Shown one piece after another: positions 15,182-21,916 of a stretch of 21,916 nt of DNA (position 1 is the first letter of the stretch; every line of letters begins with the position of its first letter). The stretch is from a virus. The notes beneath the pieces are model-generated. The model searched no databases. It saw only the letters and a program-made list of their open reading frames with translations, and was not told where the DNA came from. A program made the translations under genes and the position numbers. The DNA is taken from IMG/VR virus record IMGVR_UViG_3300025164_001490, positions 1 through 21,916 of that record. One strand, written 5' to 3'.

Positions 15182-15859
15182 ATGTCAAAAATTTCATCCC
15201 TATTCAATCGCCCAGAAATTCATCCCCTTGTACTCGACGTCGGGCTCGTTGAAATCTTTGGGCCCGAGTGGATCACGTGGGATGGGGACTCCGTCGCGAT
15301 GGCGGCGGCGAGACAATCGGGCGGATCGGTAAGTCGAGCTACACAGTCGAAAATTAACGGGTTGCTTGTGCTTCACGGTACCCATGGGTATTGGGAAGAC
15401 TGGCGGGCATTTGAGGATGTCTCCTGGGGACTGTCGGGCCATCAGGTTGACCTCGCGCAATTGACCCCCTTGACCGCCGTGGTGCTGCTCTATGGGTACC
15501 GCACGGCCAAGTGGATTGATTCCAAGAGTGAATTCTCTGATGACGTCATTGCCTACATCTTGGCCGTGATGTTGAGCGAGCAGTTCAGTCTATTGCCTAC
15601 TGACCTTGGGTTCCTGCAGTCACGATTTCTTGAGGCTAATCCATTGGCCAGCAATAGGGCCGAGTTGGTGAAGGCGGGGTTGATCGCTGGGATCAAGACT
15701 CCAGCGAGCAATACCGAAGAGAATGCGATCTCGGTCGAGTTACTTCGACATTCGAATTTGGAAACAGTGTTGGCATCCTCGTGTTCCATCGAGATCATTA
15801 CCCAGCAGGCTGATGCATTTGGGCTAGGCCGTACCGTGCGGGCAGTATTGGAGGTTTAG
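15182..15859 (+). CDS. Hypothetical phage protein upstream of portal
   Basis: A 225-residue protein with no family I can name. The N-terminal third contains HPLVLDVGLVEIFGPEW followed by a WDGDSVAM segment, a middle portion is Trp/Phe-rich (YWEDWRAFEDVSWGLSG), and the C-terminal half is helical. No membrane segment or enzyme motif is visible. The ATG at 15182 is the only usable start after an in-frame TGA at 15155, but its SD is poor, so expression may depend on re-initiation after the upstream frames. It ends one base before the portal ATG, so co-expression with portal and a head or neck role are likely inferences. Confidence 0.8.
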   Translation: MSKISSLFNRPEIHPLVLDVGLVEIFGPEWITWDGDSVAMAAARQSGGSVSRATQSKINGLLVLHGTHGYWEDWRAFEDVSWGLSGHQVDLAQLTPLTAVVLLYGYRTAKWIDSKSEFSDDVIAYILAVMLSEQFSLLPTDLGFLQSRFLEANPLASNRAELVKAGLIAGIKTPASNTEENAISVELLRHSNLETVLASSCSIEIITQQADAFGLGRTVRAVLEV

Positions 15860-15860
15860 C

Positions 15861-17720
15861 ATGAGTGTTACGTTTGGTAATCCAGATCGGCCCTCTACGG
15901 TTACGGACTTTGTCGCGCGGGGCGGTACCATTCGGTACCCAAACCCCTTCTTCGACGTGGCCCAGACCTACATGCCGACCACGGTCAAGCACCTGTTTAG
16001 TTTCTGCAAGACCTACTATCTTGGCAACGGGCTGGTCAACAACGTGATCAACCGGATGGCCTACTACCCAGTGACTAAGCTCCGGTACGGCCAGAAGACC
16101 AAGAACAAATCCACCGACGATTATGTCGAATTGTTTGAAGAGCAACTGAACCTTGAATCCTTCCTCATTGAGGTTGGGGTCAATGTCCTGGTGTTCGGCA
16201 ACGCCTACATGTCGGTTCACTATCCGATCCGCAAGATGCTCACCTGCACGGCGTGCAAGCATGAGATGGCGGCCGACACGGTAAATTACAAATTCGAGCG
16301 ATTTGAATTCAAGCTTAGTCCTTGTCCTCGATGCGGTTCCGTAGCGATCGCTACAGTACGGGACATGGCGATAGCATCGTCCAGGAAGATCAACTTGATC
16401 CGATGGGACGTGATGGACGTGGAGGTGTTTTTCAACCAAGCCAACGGGATGTCGTATTACATCTTGTCGGTCCCCATGACCACTGCCAAGGCCATTACCG
16501 AGGGCAACACCCTGTTGATCAACGATACGCCCCAGGTGTTTATCGATGCGGTCAAGCGAAAGGAGAAGATTCTTCTCAACAGCCAGAATGTATTCCACAT
16601 GAGGCGCCCGAGCCTCGCGGGCCAGGACATGGGCCTGGGGATCCCGTTGGTTCTCCCGGCGATGAAAGACCTCTACCTCATGCAGGTGTTGAAGAAGTCC
16701 CAAGAGGTCATTGCCCACGAACATATCGTGCCCTTGCGGATCCTCCACCCCGCTACCTCAACAAACGTGGATCCAATCCAAACGATGGATTTGACTTCAT
16801 GGCAATCGACTGCCCGGTCAGAGTTGGCCCGTTGGCGGCAAGATCAAAACTATATCCCGATGCTCCCGATGCCCATTGGGTTCCAGTATCTTGGGGGCCA
16901 GGGAAAATCACTCCTGTTGACCAACGAACTCAAGCAGTTGTCCGAGAGCATCGTGATGTCGTTGAACGCTCCAATTGAGTTTGCGTTCGGCGGTTCGACT
17001 TACAGTGGCAGTAGCGTGACCCTCCGGATGCTGGAGAACCAGTTCCTACGCCACCAGAGCCAGCTACTTAAGTTGGTCAAGTTCATCACTTCGTCGATCT
17101 GTAATGTCCTTCGGATCGAGCCCCCTACGGTTGAGTTTACTTCACTCCGGACGGCTGACGATATTCAGCGCAAGAGCATCCTGATGCAGCTGAACCAGAT
17201 GAATCGAGTTTCCGCCAGGACATTGCTCGAGGAGTTCAACCTTGATCCTGCTGATGAAGAGAAGATGATCGAAACGGAGCTTGGGGCTCGTAACCGGATG
17301 GAACAAAAGCAATTCCTCCAAAGCGCTGAGAACCAAGGCAAAGCCCAGGTGATTGGCGCCAGGTACCAAAGCAACGCCCAGATGGAGGCCATGAAATCGA
17401 CAAGCAGGCTCCAGGGAATGCCCTCGACCCAGGCGCAAGCCCAGGCGGAACAAGGGGGTGTCCAAGGAAGTCAGCCCGGGGGCCAGCCCGAAGGTCAGGA
17501 AGGCCCCATGGTGTTGTCGGAAAAGCAGATCAAGTCTGCAGTCAAGGAATTGGCAGGGTTGCAGGAAGGGGAACGGGCCCAGGCGCTCCAGCAATTGGGT
17601 CAGAAGATTGACCCCCAGAGCCTCCAGATGATCATTGGGATCCTGGGCCAGAAACCCAATGACAATATGAAACCACTGCCGGATCAGCGGCCGCCTCGGC
17701 GCCACAAGGCCCTGGTGTAG
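15861..17720 (+). CDS. Portal protein with inserted zinc ribbon
   Basis: A 619-residue protein with the features of a large-phage portal, the ring at the capsid vertex through which DNA passes. Helical and beta segments around NVLVFGNAYMSVHYP (108-122) are followed by CTAC (C129, C132) and CPRC (C155, C158), a likely zinc ribbon. Residues near 380-430 (NAPIEFAFGGSTYSGSSVTL, then a long helix) resemble the portal stem and crown region, and residues about 500-545 are Gln/Gly/Pro-rich before a helical end and a basic C-terminus (RRHKALV). GGAGG lies six bases before the ATG. No domain search was possible, so the assignment rests on pattern, size and neighbourhood; terminase is not in the window. 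Confidence 0.75.
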   Translation: MSVTFGNPDRPSTVTDFVARGGTIRYPNPFFDVAQTYMPTTVKHLFSFCKTYYLGNGLVNNVINRMAYYPVTKLRYGQKTKNKSTDDYVELFEEQLNLESFLIEVGVNVLVFGNAYMSVHYPIRKMLTCTACKHEMAADTVNYKFERFEFKLSPCPRCGSVAIATVRDMAIASSRKINLIRWDVMDVEVFFNQANGMSYYILSVPMTTAKAITEGNTLLINDTPQVFIDAVKRKEKILLNSQNVFHMRRPSLAGQDMGLGIPLVLPAMKDLYLMQVLKKSQEVIAHEHIVPLRILHPATSTNVDPIQTMDLTSWQSTARSELARWRQDQNYIPMLPMPIGFQYLGGQGKSLLLTNELKQLSESIVMSLNAPIEFAFGGSTYSGSSVTLRMLENQFLRHQSQLLKLVKFITSSICNVLRIEPPTVEFTSLRTADDIQRKSILMQLNQMNRVSARTLLEEFNLDPADEEKMIETELGARNRMEQKQFLQSAENQGKAQVIGARYQSNAQMEAMKSTSRLQGMPSTQAQAQAEQGGVQGSQPGGQPEGQEGPMVLSEKQIKSAVKELAGLQEGERAQALQQLGQKIDPQSLQMIIGILGQKPNDNMKPLPDQRPPRRHKALV

Positions 17721-17723
17721 CCG

Positions 17724-20700
17724 GTGGCATACTTTACAACTGAGGAATCCGACGGTCACGCTAAAGACGCGGTAGAACGGGCGATCAAAGAAGTCTTCAC
17801 CGACATAACCGTGGGGGACAAGACCTTGCGGCTTGACGGTGTGCAGGTAGACCAGCGGCTTGACCCCCAGGATTACGAATCTCAGCGCCAAACCAAGTTG
17901 AAATCAGGGGTCTGGGGGATGTCGGTCTCGGGGCTGTTCTCGCTGTTGGATCAAAATGGAAAGGTCAAGGACACGGGTCGGGTCAAGCTCATGACCTTGC
18001 CGCAGAAGACTGCTCGCCATACCTTCATCTTTGGAGGCCAGGAGTATCAATTCGATACTCAGTTTCGACTCAAGCCAGGGATATACACCCGGGTGACGGA
18101 CGCGGGAGAGTTTGCCTCCAGGATTTCGGCCGAGGGGAAATATTACCGCAATACCGAAATATTCTTTGATCCCCAGACCAAGGTCTACACCCTTGGGGTA
18201 GGGACTTCCCACGTACCCCTCGCGACCCTGTTGGATCTCATGGGGGTGTCGGTCCAAGAGCTTGAACTTGCGGTCGGCAAGGAGGTCGCAACCGCGAACC
18301 TGGGGAAGGCGAAGCCCGGGGACTACAGCAAGCTCTACAAGGCGTTGTTCGACCTGGACCCTGGACCTAAACCGGATTACCAGGTGATCGTCCAGGCGCT
18401 CCATGACAGCAAGCTTGATCCTGATGCCACCGAGTACACCACGGGCATGAGGTTATCTTCGGTCGACAAGACCGCGATCCTCACGACCATGAAGAAACTG
18501 TTCAAGCTGGTCAGAGGGGAGACAGAGGAGGATGACCCCAACAGCCTGGTGACCAAGTCGGTCCATTACTACGAGGACTATCTTCGTGAGTGGATCCTGA
18601 AACATGGAAGCGAAGTACGGCGAAAGATTTCCAACAAATTGCCTCACGCCAATAAGGTGGAGGATACGATCTCGACCTCCATCCTGATGCCGGCGATCGG
18701 GAAGCTCTTTACCGCGACCCCGTTGGCTCAACGGCGCGAACAGCACAATGTCGTAGACATTCTGTCGGGTACCGGCAAGACAACGCTCCGGGGTCCCGGG
18801 GGGATATCAGACCCCAACATGATTCGGGACGACATGAGGACGATCCATTCGTCCCACATGGGGTTCTTGGACCCGATCAAGACACCGGAAGGTTCGACCA
18901 TCGGGACAACCTTGTTCTTGTCTTCGTTGGCCAGGAAGCGGGGCAACGAACTGGTCGCGACCTTCATGGACGTGAAGACTGGCAAGGAGGTGGACCTCAC
19001 GCCCAAACAAGTGTTCGACACCGTGGTGGCGTTCCCTGACGAGTATGACTTTGAGGTCAAGCCACCGAAGGCAAAATCCAGCAAGGTGATGGCTTCCCAC
19101 CGGGGTGACGTGCGAGACTACCCGCCATCCGAGGTTCAATACGTCCCAGCTTCCCAGGCGGGACTGTTCCACCACACGACCAACCTGATCCCTTTTCTTC
19201 GATCGAACAACGGCGTCAGGGCCATGACGGCGTCTCGTCAGATCGAGCAGGCCATCTCCTTGACCCATCGGGAAGCCCCCCTGGTACAACTGAAGTACGG
19301 TCGCTCCGATTCGACCGCTGAGCAGGGGTTCGGTCGCTACCTTGGGGCCAGCCTCAGTCTAGTGGATGGTGAAGTTTCGTCTGTCCGGCAAGGCAAAATC
19401 ATCGTGAAGGACAAGGCCGGGGCTTCCTCGGTAGTCAACACGTATCGAGATTTTCCACTCAACAACTCCAAGGGGTACATCAACTCCGAGGCCTTGGTAT
19501 CCGTGGGGGATAAGGTGAAGAAGGGTCAGGTGTTGGCCGATACCAATTACACGAAGAACGGGACCCTTGCCCTTGGGACGAACCTTCGGGTCGCGTACGT
19601 CCCGTGGAAGGGCCTGTTGTTTGAGGATGCCTTGGCCATCAGCGAGTCCGCAGCCACCAAGCTGACTAGCGATCATCTCCACCAGTTCGTCGTGGAGTTG
19701 GGGGAGAAGTCGATCTCGGGTCGAGACAAATTCCGTAACTATTTTCCCAACAACATCTCCCATGCCCAGTCCCAGAAATTAGACTCCGACGGCGTCATCA
19801 CGGTGGGGCAGGAAGTCAGCCGAGGGGATTACCTCTACGCGGGAATGTTTGAGAAAGAAGTTGATCCGGACAGCGAAGCGATCCTTCGGGTCGGGACCCG
19901 GGCGTTCCAATCGTTCGGTGACTCCTCGATCCAGTGGGAGAAAGATTACCCCGGGGTCGTGACCGCGGTGGAGAAGTTCGCCAAAAAGTACATCGTCCAC
20001 GTGAAGACCAAGGAACCGGCCGTCGAAGGAGACAAGCTGGTTGGGCGCCACGGGAACAAAGGGATCATCAGCAAGATTGTCCCGGATGCCGAGATGCCCC
20101 ATGACCTCGAGGGCAAGCCATTCGAAATCCTGATGAACCCCGCGTGTTACGACGACAAGACAGAAGTTTTGACAGAAAATGGGTGGTTGCCTTTCTCACA
20201 GGTTAGTCAAGGCGACGTCGTAGCGTCTATGCATCCAAACGGAGAGTTAGTATATGAAAGTGTGCTGGCAGTTCATCGAAGTTTTTATGTTGGGCCAATG
20301 TACAGGATCAAGAATAAAAAACTTGACCTTATGGTAACGCCAAACCATAGGATGTACACGCGAAAAGGAGACAGCAATGAGAAATCGCCGTATGAAATCA
20401 ATGAAGCGAAGAAAATTTTTGGCCAGCGGCGCTACTACTTAAAGAATTCTGAAAAATGGGTGGGTAGTTCTGCAGAGGTTGTGCGCTTCGGAGAACCTGA
20501 AGATCGTGATGGTACTGGGCCAAAAGCCGACCCAAGAAAACTGGAAATAGCCCCCAGTGAATTTGCCGAGTTCCTAGGAGTGTTCATCGCCGAAGGCTGG
20601 GCGTGTAGGCGAGAGGGTGGCATCTATGATGTGGGTTTAAGTCAGTCACAGAGATTGAATCCAGATAAATGCGTGGAGATCGAACGCTTTTTGGCTCTAT

Positions 20701-21916
20701 TACCGTGGTCGTTTTCCAGGCGTGAAAGAGACAACGGTCAAGTTGAGTGGACTGCACGAAATAGGGAATTATGCCTTTGGCTCATGGAACATGTGGGCAC
20801 AGGGGCCAAGAACAAACGTATACCACGCCAGGCACTGGCGTGGCCGAGCGCTACCTTAGAATTACTGCTTAACGGGCTCATGCTGGGCGATGGATCGACA
20901 CGAAATTCACCTCAAACGTCCCACTACGACAACCGGAGGTATTTTACGGCCTCGAAAGGTCTGGCGGACGACGTGCAGGAACTTGCGCTTAAGCTTGGTG
21001 TTTCTGCACAGATAACGACACAAATTAGTTGTTTCAGAGAAACCGTTACGGATATCTTTGTGGTCAGTTTTTTGAAACGGTCAACACCTTCTGTTAATTG
21101 GCCAGGGAAAAAACATGCACAAGTGGAAAAGTGGGTACATTACGAAGGCGATGTATTCTGCTTGACTGTTCCCAGCGGGCTACTGTATGTTCGTAGGAAT
21201 GGTGTGCCAGTATGGTCTGGTAATTCTGTCGTCGGGCGTGTGAACCTGGGGCAAGTGTACGAGACCCTCGTGGGCAAGGTGGCGGCCAAGACGGGGAACC
21301 CCGTGGTGGTGGACAACTTCGCCTCCGAGCAAGACAACCATAAGTACGTGGCCGACATGTTGAAGAAGCATGGGCTTCAAGATCGCGAAATCGTGGTGGA
21401 TCCGGTCGACGGACCCACGGAAAACCCGGTGCTCACGGGCAACCAATACATCTTTAAGTTGACCCATCAGGTTGATAAGAAGCTATCGGCTCGAGGGGCA
21501 GTGTCCAAGACCACGGGGGAAAGGCTCCAGTACACGGGTGACAAGATTCCATCGAAGGGCGGTTCCGAAGGTGGCCAATCGATCGGTATCCTCGACACCT
21601 ACGCCCTGTTGGCCAACGGGGCAACGGCGAACCTCAAGGAGATGTTCTCGTACAAGGGGGACGCTCAGAATGCTTTGTTTTGGTCAACATTGAAGAACGG
21701 AGGTGTCTTGCCGGCCGCCGAGGTGCCGTTCACCGCAACCAAGTTTCTCGCGCTCCTGGAAGCCATGGGGGTACATGTCAAGAAGGATGGCAATTCGCTC
21801 CAACTGCTCCCCATGACGGATCGAGACATCGAGACCATGTCGGCCGGCGAATTGAAGAACCCCGGCCAGGCGCTCGACGCGAAGCTCCGGCCGTACCAAG
21901 GGGGTATCTTCGATTC
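17724..21916 (+). CDS. rpoB: Phage-encoded multisubunit RNA polymerase beta subunit, intein-containing, 3' partial
   Basis: At least 1397 codons, open at the window end. Beta hallmarks appear in order: HSSHMGFLDPIKTPEGSTIG (372-391), matching the bacterial THYGRVCPIETPEG segment; a FEDALAISE segment; GDKLVGRHGNKG (769-780 region), which carries the two active-site Lys residues; GRVNLGQVYE; and a late segment with KLSARG ... GGSEGGQSIGILDTYAL matching bacterial HARSTG ... GGQRFGEMEVWAL. Beta forms one half of the RNA polymerase active centre. This is a single chain, not split as in phiKZ-type phages. An intein occupies residues 808-1167. GTG at 17724 follows the portal stop by three bases, with a weak SD, so translation is probably coupled. 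A beta-prime partner should lie outside the window. Confidence 0.95.
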   Translation, partial: MAYFTTEESDGHAKDAVERAIKEVFTDITVGDKTLRLDGVQVDQRLDPQDYESQRQTKLKSGVWGMSVSGLFSLLDQNGKVKDTGRVKLMTLPQKTARHTFIFGGQEYQFDTQFRLKPGIYTRVTDAGEFASRISAEGKYYRNTEIFFDPQTKVYTLGVGTSHVPLATLLDLMGVSVQELELAVGKEVATANLGKAKPGDYSKLYKALFDLDPGPKPDYQVIVQALHDSKLDPDATEYTTGMRLSSVDKTAILTTMKKLFKLVRGETEEDDPNSLVTKSVHYYEDYLREWILKHGSEVRRKISNKLPHANKVEDTISTSILMPAIGKLFTATPLAQRREQHNVVDILSGTGKTTLRGPGGISDPNMIRDDMRTIHSSHMGFLDPIKTPEGSTIGTTLFLSSLARKRGNELVATFMDVKTGKEVDLTPKQVFDTVVAFPDEYDFEVKPPKAKSSKVMASHRGDVRDYPPSEVQYVPASQAGLFHHTTNLIPFLRSNNGVRAMTASRQIEQAISLTHREAPLVQLKYGRSDSTAEQGFGRYLGASLSLVDGEVSSVRQGKIIVKDKAGASSVVNTYRDFPLNNSKGYINSEALVSVGDKVKKGQVLADTNYTKNGTLALGTNLRVAYVPWKGLLFEDALAISESAATKLTSDHLHQFVVELGEKSISGRDKFRNYFPNNISHAQSQKLDSDGVITVGQEVSRGDYLYAGMFEKEVDPDSEAILRVGTRAFQSFGDSSIQWEKDYPGVVTAVEKFAKKYIVHVKTKEPAVEGDKLVGRHGNKGIISKIVPDAEMPHDLEGKPFEILMNPACYDDKTEVLTENGWLPFSQVSQGDVVASMHPNGELVYESVLAVHRSFYVGPMYRIKNKKLDLMVTPNHRMYTRKGDSNEKSPYEINEAKKIFGQRRYYLKNSEKWVGSSAEVVRFGEPEDRDGTGPKADPRKLEIAPSEFAEFLGVFIAEGWACRREGGIYDVGLSQSQRLNPDKCVEIERFLALLPWSFSRRERDNGQVEWTARNRELCLWLMEHVGTGAKNKRIPRQALAWPSATLELLLNGLMLGDGSTRNSPQTSHYDNRRYFTASKGLADDVQELALKLGVSAQITTQISCFRETVTDIFVVSFLKRSTPSVNWPGKKHAQVEKWVHYEGDVFCLTVPSGLLYVRRNGVPVWSGNSVVGRVNLGQVYETLVGKVAAKTGNPVVVDNFASEQDNHKYVADMLKKHGLQDREIVVDPVDGPTENPVLTGNQYIFKLTHQVDKKLSARGAVSKTTGERLQYTGDKIPSKGGSEGGQSIGILDTYALLANGATANLKEMFSYKGDAQNALFWSTLKNGGVLPAAEVPFTATKFLALLEAMGVHVKKDGNSLQLLPMTDRDIETMSAGELKNPGQALDAKLRPYQGGIFD
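20145..21224 (+). mobile_element. Intein with LAGLIDADG homing endonuclease in RNA polymerase beta
   Basis: A 360-residue in-frame insertion between extein MNPA and SVVGRVNLGQ, where bacterial beta has the continuous LNPLGVPSRMNIGQ stretch. It starts with Cys1 (CYDDKTEVLTENGW), has block B TPNH (His68 of the intein), and ends GVPVWSGN before Ser+1. The penultimate residue is Gly instead of His, seen in some active inteins. Endonuclease motifs are FLGVFIAEGW (Glu150) and LLNGLMLGDGS (Asp249), both intact. Two sampled 60-base lines here are 40-43% G+C against 65% just after the insertion. It is clearly a different lineage from the polymerase intein: the ends, block B and endonuclease motifs differ. 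Confidence 0.95.

Noticed and set aside
14099-15859. TGA recoded as an amino acid, joining the two genes before portal
   Set aside because: TGA serves as the natural stop in several coupled ATGA/GTGA junctions here, so the standard code is simpler; local readthrough is left only as a possibility.
15798-16748. 316-codon open frame antisense to the portal gene
   Set aside because: It is His/Val/Arg-rich with no motif, has no SD, and lies wholly opposite a better supported gene; long antisense frames are expected in GC-rich DNA.
17142-17891. 249-codon minus-strand frame across the portal end and beta start
   Set aside because: Shadow of the portal and beta genes; the sequence is low-complexity Leu/His-rich with no recognisable domain.

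Overview
The window is a piece of a large tailed dsDNA bacteriophage genome (Caudoviricetes type). The evidence is a portal protein, a compact DnaG/DnaB pair, a family A DNA polymerase without a 5'-nuclease domain, a UvsX-type recombinase, and a full-length phage-encoded multisubunit RNA polymerase beta subunit. Coding regions look roughly 58-65% G+C where I sampled them. Genes are packed with ATGA/GTGA/TAATG overlaps and mostly clear Shine-Dalgarno (SD) sequences. I see no tRNA, rRNA, CRISPR array, insertion sequence or chromosomal gene. The host cannot be named from this sequence. A metagenomic lineage of tailed phages with deep-branching multisubunit RNA polymerases has been described, and this could belong near it, but that is a guess.

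Minus strand, about 14.1 kb down to 1: one long co-directional replication and recombination cluster. In transcription order it holds an SF2 helicase, a uracil-DNA-glycosylase-like protein, four small unknown genes, a DnaB-like helicase, a DnaG-like primase, a multi-zinc-ribbon protein, an unknown gene, PolA interrupted by a 361-residue LAGLIDADG intein, a protein with an HU/IHF-like N-terminus, UvsX, a small PD-(D/E)XK nuclease (Hjc-like), a Cas4/RecB-like nuclease with a predicted Fe-S cluster, and an unknown gene that runs off the left edge. Together these supply unwinding, priming, synthesis, strand exchange and end or junction processing.

Plus strand, about 14.1 kb to the right edge: a structural and transcription cluster. 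It holds a GTG-start protein with an internal two-fold repeat, a short possibly degenerate segment, a second unknown protein upstream of portal, the portal protein (with an inserted zinc ribbon), and RNA polymerase beta carrying a 360-residue LAGLIDADG intein close to its catalytic lysine region. The beta gene is still open at the window end.

The two arms diverge at about 14.1 kb with practically no intergenic DNA. The longest gene starts there overlap by 11 bases. No stretch over 300 bases lacks a gene. The most notable points are the full phage beta subunit next to portal, two unrelated inteins interrupting the replication and transcription polymerases, unusual motif residues in the SF2 helicase and UDG-like protein, and a seven-codon duplicated peptide lying between two structural genes with only synonymous differences.
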